Origin: Parendozoicomonas sp. Alg238-R29
Lineage (GTDB): Bacteria; Pseudomonadota; Gammaproteobacteria; Pseudomonadales; Endozoicomonadaceae
DNA: 56,400 nucleotides
NCBI RefSeq assembly: GCF_947331445.1
Contig: NZ_CAMZOG010000023.1
Span: 1-56,400, forward strand
Direction of reading: 5' to 3'
A program made the translations under genes and the position numbers. The notes under the pieces were generated by a model that had not been told where the DNA came from, did no database searches, and saw only the letters and a program-made list of their open reading frames with translations. This document shows positions 36,792 to 44,744 of this stretch, in pieces; within the stretch, counting starts at the first letter, position 1; each line of letters starts with the position of its first letter.

Positions 36792-37406
36792 ATGCCTGTT
36801 TTCAATGGGCTTGCCAAAAGAAACCAGAGTGGCCTTACTCTTCCAGAATTGCTTTGGGCCATGGCCTTATTTGGTGTCCTTATTGCTGCAGGTGTTCCCT
36901 CCATGGTTGGTATGACCAATCGCTTGGAGGCGGAATCTGCCTTCCGTAATTTTCGCGGTGCTGTCTCTTATGCGCGAGCAGAAGCCATTGTTCGCCGTGC
37001 TAATGTCGTTCTTTGCCCAAGACAAGCTAATACTGAAATGTGTCATGCCGGTGGCATCGGCTCTGATGATGAAGAGGAGCGGGTTTGGAAGCAGGGTTGG
37101 TTACTGTTTGTTGATCGTGGCAATTCCCCATCATCCATTGATGAGAGTGAAGGCGATCAGATTCTTAAAGTTTACGATGAAGTTGATGACACTCTGGATA
37201 TCATCATCACCAACAGTGGTAGCGGCCAGCTGGACAATGTCCGTTTCACCTCGAAAGGAGGGAGTGCTCCTTCGACTCTTTCAGTATTGATCTGTCTGAA
37301 AGATGAGTACGACGATGTAGATTTTGCCGGGCTTACAGTTGTTCATCATGGGCGAGTACGTATGTCTGATCGGGATGAAGCTCAGGAGGACTGCAATGCG
37401 ATTTAA
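36792..37406 (+). CDS. type IV minor prepilin, FimT/FimU (GspH) family
   Basis: A 204-residue minor pilin that helps initiate pilus assembly. The class III signal peptide is MPVFNGLAKRNQSG, cleaved by PilD after Gly14. The following hydrophobic helix begins LTLPELLWAMALFGVLI, with the required Glu at +5 but Leu instead of Phe at +1. A GspH-type C-terminal domain follows (FRNFRGAVSYARAEAIVRRA). GGGAGG precedes the ATG at 36792; a GTG 6 nt upstream overlaps this site and is rejected. It is the first gene of the cluster and overlaps pilV by 11 bp, which indicates translational coupling. Confidence 0.9.
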   Translation: MPVFNGLAKRNQSGLTLPELLWAMALFGVLIAAGVPSMVGMTNRLEAESAFRNFRGAVSYARAEAIVRRANVVLCPRQANTEMCHAGGIGSDDEEERVWKQGWLLFVDRGNSPSSIDESEGDQILKVYDEVDDTLDIIITNSGSGQLDNVRFTSKGGSAPSTLSVLICLKDEYDDVDFAGLTVVHHGRVRMSDRDEAQEDCNAI

Positions 37407-37977
37407 TTGCGTAAGGGCTGGTAAAGAGCGTGGCTTCAACCTAGTTGAAAACTTGGTGACGCTCTTTGTGCTGTCAGTTGGGTTGCTGGGTGTTGCAGGC
37501 ATGCAGGCTGTTGCCATGAAAACACAGCAGACCAGTCATTACTACCATAAAGCCCTCTCTCTGGCTCAGGGGTTCTCAGATCGAGTAAGAGCCAATATGG
37601 AAGCGGCTAAGGCTGGTGCTTATGACCTGAAGAGTCCTGCTGAAGGAGTGAGCCTTTCTATGGACTCTGATTGTACTGCGAATGGTTGTACGCCAATTGA
37701 AATGGCTGGGCATGACATCACCGAATGGCGAGATACTGTTGAGAGAGTGCTTCCTAAAGGGAATGCCTATGTTTGCCAAGACAGTACTCCCAGCCAGGAT
37801 CCGGAAGATTATTACGGCGATCCATTTACTGTGATTCCCAATTCTTGCGATGGCCAGGGGGATACTTACGTCATTCACATTGTTTGGGATATGGATCCAA
37901 AACGTGATGGGGTAGTGGTTCTGACATCAAATCCTGAAAAGTCTGATGGCCATTTCATTATGGTTTTCGAGCCGTAG
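37396..37977 (+). CDS. pilV: type IV minor prepilin PilV
   Basis: A 193-residue minor pilin. The leader MRFNCVRAGKERG is cleaved after Gly13 and the helix FNLVENLVTLFVLSVGLLGV has Glu at +5. AGMQAVAMKTQQTSHYYHKA followed by QGFSDRVRANMEAA is the PilV pattern. AGGAGGA (37384-37390) sits at good spacing for the ATG at 37396, inside the end of the preceding gene. Several cysteines suggest a disulfide-stabilised head. Confidence 0.9.
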   Translation: MRFNCVRAGKERGFNLVENLVTLFVLSVGLLGVAGMQAVAMKTQQTSHYYHKALSLAQGFSDRVRANMEAAKAGAYDLKSPAEGVSLSMDSDCTANGCTPIEMAGHDITEWRDTVERVLPKGNAYVCQDSTPSQDPEDYYGDPFTVIPNSCDGQGDTYVIHIVWDMDPKRDGVVVLTSNPEKSDGHFIMVFEP

Positions 37978-37999
37978 GTAAAGGGACAAGGAGCGTGTT

Positions 38000-39133
38000 A
38001 TGAAAGGATTTCAGCGCGGTTCTCTTATGGTTGAGGTGATGGTTTCCAGCTTGATTGGAACCCTGCTTCTCTATGGTGCCCTCTCCATTATGCTCAATAG
38101 CCGGATCAGTTTTAAGGCCAGAGAAGGGTTGTCTCGTATTGAGGAACGTGGTCGGCTGGCAGTGGAAATTGTGGCTGATGATATTCGATTAGCTGGCTAT
38201 AAAGGTTGTGTATCAAGTGGCGGGCAGGACATTATCAGAGCCGTAGACATTTCCTCGGACTGGGTTCAGCCGGAGCTTGGTGTCAGAGGGTGGGCCTTCA
38301 GTAATACTGAGTATGGTGATGATCTGGATGTTCACTCCCTCCAGCAGTCTGCCTTTACAACCGGCAACTGGCAGCCTAATGACCCCGGGAGTAAAGGTAC
38401 GGGTATTGATATGCTCCAGAGAAGTGATGTGCTGGAGCTTTGGGTGGCTCAGCCTTTTGTTATGGATATTTCCGGGGCAACAATAACTGATTCCCTGAAA
38501 CAGCTTACCGCGGTTCCTTCAACTATGGATGGTTTTCCTGATAGTAGCGAAGCGGATCCAGAGAGGTTGCTGTTGGTCAGTGACTGTTCCAGAAATATTC
38601 TGGTAAAGGCTGATTCCTTTGGTTCTACTGGTTTGGTTACTCTTGATTCTATAAAGACCAATAGTCATTCCTCACAACTAACATCCATGAGTCAACCTCA
38701 AGCCGTGATGATCCAGGGAATTATGTATTACCTCTCGATTCCCTCGGATCGTGATCGACCCTCTCTTTATAAGAAAGAAGTCAACGCAGATGGCACATAC
38801 AGAAATGCCATAGAAGTATTGCCCGGAGTTTTGAATCTTCAGTTCCAGTTTGGTGAAAACACAGATACAGAGCTTTCGGCGGATCGTTATGTTGATGCCA
38901 ATGAGGTCAGTGACTGGTCGAATGTGATCAGTGTGCGTATTTATATGCTGGTGGAAACTGAGATTGAGGACGCTGTTCCCGATGGCATGGAGTTCTTCTT
39001 CTTTGGACGAACCTATTCCCCTGCGAACTCTCAGGATAAAAGGATTCGCAGGGAGTATACGACAACCGTAACACTCAGAAACCGGTCACTAGGATTGATT
39101 GTGACAGGCGATGCTGATGAATCAGCTCCGTGA
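38000..39133 (+). CDS. pilW: type IV minor prepilin PilW
   Basis: A 377-residue minor pilin. The short leader MKGFQRG is followed by SLMVEVMVSSLIGTLLLYGA, with Ser at +1 and Glu at +5. RIEERGRLAVEIVADDIRLAGYKGC is the PilW core. It sits 22 bp after pilV with GGAG before the ATG. PilV, PilW and PilX form the priming complex that carries PilY1 to the pilus tip in Pseudomonas. Confidence 0.92.
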   Translation: MKGFQRGSLMVEVMVSSLIGTLLLYGALSIMLNSRISFKAREGLSRIEERGRLAVEIVADDIRLAGYKGCVSSGGQDIIRAVDISSDWVQPELGVRGWAFSNTEYGDDLDVHSLQQSAFTTGNWQPNDPGSKGTGIDMLQRSDVLELWVAQPFVMDISGATITDSLKQLTAVPSTMDGFPDSSEADPERLLLVSDCSRNILVKADSFGSTGLVTLDSIKTNSHSSQLTSMSQPQAVMIQGIMYYLSIPSDRDRPSLYKKEVNADGTYRNAIEVLPGVLNLQFQFGENTDTELSADRYVDANEVSDWSNVISVRIYMLVETEIEDAVPDGMEFFFFGRTYSPANSQDKRIRREYTTTVTLRNRSLGLIVTGDADESAP

Positions 39134-39143
39134 GGGTAGCGCG

Positions 39144-39686
39144 ATGAAAGGATATCAGAGCCCATCTCACCAAAAAGGCGCAGCTCTGGTTGTTGCCATG
39201 GTCTTGCTGACGCTGTTAACCCTGATGGGTACAGACAGTATGAGAACCTCAATGCTGGATATGCACTTGAGCAAGGGTTTCCAGGATCAGAATCATGCGT
39301 TCCAGGCAGCAGAAACAGGCTTGAGGCTGGCGGAAGAAGTTTTGCAAAGTGCACAAAGTGGTAACGAAGCAGAAACACTGTTAGCCAGCGCAAATATCCA
39401 TCTGGAAACCAGCACAATTGATTACCACGACAGTATCTATTGGAATTCAAAGGATTTTTACGACAATGACTACCTTGTGAAAATTGTTGTGAAACGGTGG
39501 CGATTCATTGCTGACAGCCTTTCTGTTGGTTCTGAAAATCCAACAGGTATTCAATATTACCGTGTGACTGCCCGTGGAACTGATGCGGGCTACGCAAAGT
39601 ATTTAGATGACGGGAATGGCGAGAACTATAGAAAGAGTCGTTCCATTGTTGTTTTGCAAAGCATCTATGCCGTTCGGCATGACTAA
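39144..39686 (+). CDS. pilX: type IV minor prepilin PilX
   Basis: A 180-residue minor pilin of the PilX_N family. The leader ends KG, followed by AALVVAMVLLTLLTLMGTDS with no Glu at +5, which is normal for PilX. Then comes MHLSKGFQDQNHAFQAAETG, matching the AF-AAE signature. GAGGGT precedes the ATG at 39144, 10 bp after the pilW stop. The open frame to 39111 is not used. Confidence 0.9.
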   Translation: MKGYQSPSHQKGAALVVAMVLLTLLTLMGTDSMRTSMLDMHLSKGFQDQNHAFQAAETGLRLAEEVLQSAQSGNEAETLLASANIHLETSTIDYHDSIYWNSKDFYDNDYLVKIVVKRWRFIADSLSVGSENPTGIQYYRVTARGTDAGYAKYLDDGNGENYRKSRSIVVLQSIYAVRHD

Positions 39687-39715
39687 TATAAGAATGCGAC
39701 AGGGAGGATAAGGAT

Positions 39716-42700
39716 ATGCGACTGTCGACGCTTGCGGTTTTTTCATTACTGCTGGTGGGAACCAGGACACCAGCTTTGAATCTCTCTGAAACACCTCTGT
39801 TTCTTGCAACAGGCTCACTGCCTAATGTCTCTTTGATGCTGGATGATTCTGGTTCAATGGACTGGGAGATTTTGAGTAACAACCATTATCGGTATTGCTC
39901 ATTTCTTCCGGCCATTGTACCTACCTTGAACGTATCTGATCCGCCAATTGATACATCTAGTGATAACGATGACAAGGTCTGTTTTTATGAGCATGAAAAC
40001 TATGGAGGGGCAAAAAGGTGCTATAAGCAGTCAGGAGGAATTCCGGCAAGTATAAATGATACATGGTCTTCTATCAGGGTTCGCTCGGGATATGGTGTGC
40101 GCGTATTTGAGCACTTCGCTAAAGGCGGTATTACGACAGATATAGCTTCTGACAGAGTGAGAATGCCAACGGGGTTTGATGACCTTGTATCAACCTTTGA
40201 AGTTTATACAACCAACCCCCCAAGCCCTGACAGCAGTTGCGTGAACAATGAATTTGATAGTGGTGGTCGTTTTTATCCTCATAATGGGATTTCCGCCTTT
40301 TACATGTTTGGCAGCTATTCCAACTACAACACCACAGATGTTAATTTTTTTGATGAAGAATATGGGGACTGGCGCATTTTTGCCAGTGCTTTGAATGTTC
40401 TCTACTTTGACCCAGCCGAGAACTATGCACCATGGGATGGCTATCCCGATGCCTCCTTTACTTCCGGGCGCATGCACCCCCATCCTTCAAATGGAAGTTA
40501 TGCCACCACCCGCGATTTAACGGGTTCCTTCTATGCGGTTGCTAATAACTCGGCTGGCTTCACTGGGAGCAAGCCTGTTCAAGGGGATGCGAATTACTCA
40601 TCAACACCCAATGAATTTATTGATGCCTGGGATAATCACATCCTTTACCAGATCAATGGTTCATCAATTTCCCGGTGGAGCGTGACGTTCACTCTTGAAA
40701 ATGATTCGCTGGGTGAAAATGTTGTACGACGCTCGGTTCGCCTTTCTGATATAACCAATGCATCGGAAGTCAGTGCTATTAAGCAGAACTATGCTAACTG
40801 GTATCAGTATTACCGTAAGCGGTTATTCTCGGCGGCTTCTTCTGTAAGTTCCTTGATTTCGACGACACCGAACTATCGTTATTCTCTGGGTTATATCAAC
40901 CGTTCAAGCATGGTGTTTAATGCACCGGCTAATAATGATGATCTGGATACTCACAATACAAACCTTCTGGATGAGATGTTTTCCTCCTATCAGGGCAGCG
41001 GTGGTACACCATTGAGGGCGGGACTTGACCGTGTGGGGAATTACTATAAAACCACAGGTGCAAGCGCTCCCATTACTGAACACTGTCAGCAGAATTTCTC
41101 AATACTGTTTACCGACGGATATTGGGGAGGTTATTTTTCAAACGGAGCAATCGGTAACTCCGATGGTGATCCGTATTCAGACACTGTCGCAGATATTGCT
41201 CATTACTATTATAAGGAAGATCTTCGCCCGGATTTGGAAGATAGCGTACCTACTTCACCGACTAATAGCGCCGAACATCAGCATATGTCAACTTTCACTG
41301 TAGCCTTTGGAGTGGAAGGTGATCTGACAGATGGAGACAGAGATGGTTGGCCTGACCAAGGCGGCGTAAACCTCACGGAGAGCTCTGATTGGGGAAATCC
41401 TCATAACTGGAGTGGCGGTGAGAAGATTGATGATATGTGGCATGCGGCCTTTAACAGTAAAGGCCTCTATACCTCTGCCAAAACCCCTGCCCAGGTTGTG
41501 GAAGGTTTGTCTTCCGCGTTGGCTGAGGTTGCTCAACGCATGGGGTCTGCTGCCTCTATAGCCACAAGCTCCGGCAGCTTGAGAAGCAGTAGTAGTGTTT
41601 ATCAAGCCCGTTTTAACAGTGGGGTGTGGAATGGTGACCTTTGGGCTTTGCCATTGGAAGCTGATGGAGCCGTGAGCACTACGCCTAGTTGGCAGGCTGG
41701 TTCTTTGCTGGATGCGCGAAGCTATAACAACCGAGTGATTCTAACCTCAGATAAAAACAGCTCGAACACATTAGTTGGTGTCCCCTTTCGTCACAGTGGC
41801 TCCACGCTGTTGTCCGATGATTATATCGGGCGGCTGAGTGCAGGGATGACGTCTCTGGGTATCAATGGCTCTGTGGATGATTATGCTGATGCTCTGACTG
41901 ACTTTATACGGGGGGACACATCTAACTCCGGTGGTGCGCCACAGGTGACATGGACAAAATGTGCTGATGAAGGCAGTGTCTGCAGTGTGTCTGGCACCCA
42001 GACGGTACGCTACGGGGTCAATAATCGGTGGGTCACTCTGCTAATGGACACATCAGTGCTGTGTGCCAACAGTGTCTTTGGTGATCCCGCGCCGTCTGTT
42101 GCAAAAGCCTGCTATTTAGGCACAACAACCAACTATGGATTTCGGGATAAAGCCTCCAAGCTTGGAGATATTGTTCATTCCGACCCTGTGTATGTAGGTG
42201 CCCCAAGTGCCTTGTTAAATGACTCTGGCTATCAGAGTTTTAAAAACAATTATGCAACCCGTACTCCTATGGTTTATGTGGGCGCTAACGATGGCATGCT
42301 CCATGGGTTTCATGCTGAAACGGGGCAGGAGGTTTTGGGGTTTGTACCTCACACACTGGTGAGTAAACTCCATCACTTGGCCGACCCGAACTACAACCAC
42401 AAATATTATGTGAATGGCTCCATCACCGTTGGAGATGTGTGTGCCGGCACACCAAGCTGTAACTGGAAGAGCTTGCTGGTGAGCGGCCTGCGCTCCGGTG
42501 GTAAAGGTATTTTTGCTCTGAATGTGACTGATCCCAGCCTGTTTTCAGAAACGCAGGCATCTAACATTTTCCAGTGGGAATTTAATTCAGAAAATGATGC
42601 GGATATGGGCTTCAGTTTTTCTCGTCCTCTCATAGTAAAACTGCCTACCGGGAGATGGGGGGTAATTACAGCGAATGGATATGACAGCACCAATGGAAAA

Positions 42701-43780
42701 GCCGTGCTGTTTATCCTGGATGCACAAACCGGTGAGCCTATTGCTGGTGGCGGAAAAATTGATACAGGTGCCAACGGTTCAAATGGCCTTTCCAGCCCAA
42801 CAGCTGTAGATACCGATCAGGATGGTGATGTGGACTTTGTTTATGCGGGAGACTTGAAGGGTAACTTATGGAAGTTTGATTTACGTTCTTCAAACGCTGC
42901 GAACTGGGGTGTTGCTTATAGTTCAAGCGGTAATCCTTTACCCCTGTTTACTGCAGGTGCCGGTAAGCAAATAACGACTGCACCGGAAGTCGGGCATCAT
43001 CCCACAGAAACCGGATTCATTATTTATTTCGGTTCTGGTCAATATATGGAAGTTGATGATAACCAGGTTCTTGGGGAACCAACCCAAGGCTTTTTTGGAA
43101 TATGGGATGATAATCGAGAAGATAATAACTTCTCCTCTTCTATCACAATGTCAGACTTGTTGGTTCAAACTATTCTGGCAGAACAAGAGTTTTATCCCAG
43201 CGATACCAATGGAGATGGTGTTAATAACAGCAATGATGATGGAGTAAGGTTCCGGGCGACCTCCAATAATGAAATTTGTTGGAGTGATTGTGATTCTGGC
43301 CCAACCCACAGAGGATGGGTATTGAATCTGGAGCTTGCCGGTAATAATCGTGGTGAACGGCAAGTTACCAACTCTGTTCTGCGAAATGGTCGTGTTGTAT
43401 TTACAACATTGTTGCCATCTGGTGATGCATGCGAACGAGGTGGCACAAGCTGGCTAATGGAACTTAGTGCCACCGATGGAAGTTACCTATTCGAACCACC
43501 ATTTGATATTAACCAGGATGCTGAGTTCGATAGTGATGACTTGAATTATGCCAATTGGACCGCGGAAACACTGGTGAACTTTTGTCCGGATAGTGATTGT
43601 CAGTCTCCTTCTGGAATTCATAACGACGGAATCGTTCAGACTCCCGCCATTATCTCTTGTGGCAGAGGAATGGAATGTAAATATCTGAGTGGCTCTGATG
43701 GTTCTATTGAGAAGGTTGATGAAAACCCTGGTGGCAATAGCCTCGGACGGCAGTCATGGAGAGAGCTGAGAGGAGATTAA
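39716..43780 (+). CDS. pilY1: type IV pilus tip adhesin PilY1 with crystallin-like insert
   Basis: Pilus-associated adhesin, mechanosensor and calcium-dependent regulator of extension and retraction, 1354 residues. There is a signal peptide (cleavage near residue 20). A von Willebrand A-like region has the MIDAS start D43-x-S45-x-S47 and continues through GGTPLRAGL to about residue 620. Residues about 87-165 look like an inserted beta/gamma-crystallin domain. The C-terminal beta-propeller contains the calcium-binding run D1032-x-D1034-x-D1036-x-D1038-x-D1040, the hallmark of PilY1, and a second DxNxDG loop at 1163. RGD tripeptides occur at 732-734 and at the extreme C-terminus. It follows pilX by 29 bp with GGAGG upstream. 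Confidence 0.95.
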   Translation: MRLSTLAVFSLLLVGTRTPALNLSETPLFLATGSLPNVSLMLDDSGSMDWEILSNNHYRYCSFLPAIVPTLNVSDPPIDTSSDNDDKVCFYEHENYGGAKRCYKQSGGIPASINDTWSSIRVRSGYGVRVFEHFAKGGITTDIASDRVRMPTGFDDLVSTFEVYTTNPPSPDSSCVNNEFDSGGRFYPHNGISAFYMFGSYSNYNTTDVNFFDEEYGDWRIFASALNVLYFDPAENYAPWDGYPDASFTSGRMHPHPSNGSYATTRDLTGSFYAVANNSAGFTGSKPVQGDANYSSTPNEFIDAWDNHILYQINGSSISRWSVTFTLENDSLGENVVRRSVRLSDITNASEVSAIKQNYANWYQYYRKRLFSAASSVSSLISTTPNYRYSLGYINRSSMVFNAPANNDDLDTHNTNLLDEMFSSYQGSGGTPLRAGLDRVGNYYKTTGASAPITEHCQQNFSILFTDGYWGGYFSNGAIGNSDGDPYSDTVADIAHYYYKEDLRPDLEDSVPTSPTNSAEHQHMSTFTVAFGVEGDLTDGDRDGWPDQGGVNLTESSDWGNPHNWSGGEKIDDMWHAAFNSKGLYTSAKTPAQVVEGLSSALAEVAQRMGSAASIATSSGSLRSSSSVYQARFNSGVWNGDLWALPLEADGAVSTTPSWQAGSLLDARSYNNRVILTSDKNSSNTLVGVPFRHSGSTLLSDDYIGRLSAGMTSLGINGSVDDYADALTDFIRGDTSNSGGAPQVTWTKCADEGSVCSVSGTQTVRYGVNNRWVTLLMDTSVLCANSVFGDPAPSVAKACYLGTTTNYGFRDKASKLGDIVHSDPVYVGAPSALLNDSGYQSFKNNYATRTPMVYVGANDGMLHGFHAETGQEVLGFVPHTLVSKLHHLADPNYNHKYYVNGSITVGDVCAGTPSCNWKSLLVSGLRSGGKGIFALNVTDPSLFSETQASNIFQWEFNSENDADMGFSFSRPLIVKLPTGRWGVITANGYDSTNGKAVLFILDAQTGEPIAGGGKIDTGANGSNGLSSPTAVDTDQDGDVDFVYAGDLKGNLWKFDLRSSNAANWGVAYSSSGNPLPLFTAGAGKQITTAPEVGHHPTETGFIIYFGSGQYMEVDDNQVLGEPTQGFFGIWDDNREDNNFSSSITMSDLLVQTILAEQEFYPSDTNGDGVNNSNDDGVRFRATSNNEICWSDCDSGPTHRGWVLNLELAGNNRGERQVTNSVLRNGRVVFTTLLPSGDACERGGTSWLMELSATDGSYLFEPPFDINQDAEFDSDDLNYANWTAETLVNFCPDSDCQSPSGIHNDGIVQTPAIISCGRGMECKYLSGSDGSIEKVDENPGGNSLGRQSWRELRGD

Positions 43781-43782
43781 AA

Positions 43783-44088
43783 ATGAAATGGATTCTATCT
43801 GTTCTAATGCTGTGTTTTTCCTTGTCTGGTTATGCTGAGGAAAAACAATTGACGAAAGGCGTGCTAAAAGGAATTAATGATAATACTCGCTCCCTGATAA
43901 TTGGCAGTGCGGGAAAAGAATACCCAATGACAGATGACGTCAGAATTGAGTCACCCTATTTAAAGTCAAAACATTACTTTCTTTTGCCAGGACTCACACT
44001 CTCTCTTCATTCTTTAGACGGTAAAAAGGTGTCTCGTATTGTTATCCATGGGCCATACTCATTATTACGTAAGGCTGTAATGCATTAA
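43783..44088 (+). CDS. PilY2-like small periplasmic protein
   Basis: A 101-residue protein with a signal peptide (MKWILSVLMLCFSLSGYA, cleavage before EEK). The mature part is a small beta-rich domain: TKGVLKGINDNTRSLIIG, EYPMTDDVRIES, LPGLTLSLHSLDGKKVSRIV. Position directly after pilY1 (2-bp gap), size and this pattern match P. aeruginosa PilY2, whose role in fimbrial biogenesis is poorly defined. GAGAGGAG precedes the ATG at 43783. Sequence similarity is loose, so the assignment rests partly on location. Confidence 0.75.
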   Translation: MKWILSVLMLCFSLSGYAEEKQLTKGVLKGINDNTRSLIIGSAGKEYPMTDDVRIESPYLKSKHYFLLPGLTLSLHSLDGKKVSRIVIHGPYSLLRKAVMH

Positions 44089-44187
44089 TACGTACCGATA
44101 ACTCGTGTTAATCAGAAAGAAACCTGCTAGAGGGGATTTGATTACAGCCGTTTGACATGGGTTGTTCAGCAGTCGAAGTGCAGAATT

Positions 44188-44652
44188 ATGGCAGTAGTAA
44201 AAGCAGTAAAGCCAAATGGATTTACCCTCTTTGAGCTTCTTATCGTTCTTGCGATCGTTAGCATTCTTATGTCGTTCGCATACCCCTCTTATCGTGATTA
44301 CATAATCAGGGCTAGCCGTTCCGACGCCCATGTCGCTATTCAGAAGGTAGCTATGGCGGAAGAAAGGGTTTATGCCGTGCATAGTCAATATACTGCGAAT
44401 ATGGACTCTCTTGGGGGAAGAGAATCCCAGGAAGGTCTTTATACTCTGTCTGCCGTCACTGGTATCTGGAGTGGTTCAAATTGTGCTCTGGCCGTCAGTG
44501 ATACGACAGCAACCAATTCTTACACCATCTTTGCTATGCCCGTTACGGGCAAGTCTCAGGAAAGCGACAGTGACTGTACATGTGTTTATTTTGACAGTCG
44601 CGGTGTCAAGGGCTCGACCGGAGCTCGTGATAACCCCAAAGACTGCTGGTAA
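44188..44652 (+). CDS. pilE: type IV minor pilin PilE
   Basis: A 154-residue pilin-like protein. The leader MAVVKAVKPNG is followed by FTLFELLIVLAIVSILMSFA with Phe at +1 and Glu at +5. YPSYRDYIIRASRSDAHVAI then QKVAMAEERVYAVHSQYTAN is the PilE type, and a C-terminal disulfide is likely (CTCVYFDSRG...DCW). The ATG at 44188 is chosen because it gives a normal short leader; an ATG at 44152 would add 12 residues. Its ribosome site is weak. It closes the minor pilin cluster. Confidence 0.92.
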   Translation: MAVVKAVKPNGFTLFELLIVLAIVSILMSFAYPSYRDYIIRASRSDAHVAIQKVAMAEERVYAVHSQYTANMDSLGGRESQEGLYTLSAVTGIWSGSNCALAVSDTTATNSYTIFAMPVTGKSQESDSDCTCVYFDSRGVKGSTGARDNPKDCW

Positions 44653-44744
44653 CAGCGCTGTTTAACCACCTGCCTGCTCCTCCTTCTCCAAACTAAACTC
44701 AAAAGTGTATATCTGCGTCTTTTTATCAGGAAGTAGTTGTGTAG

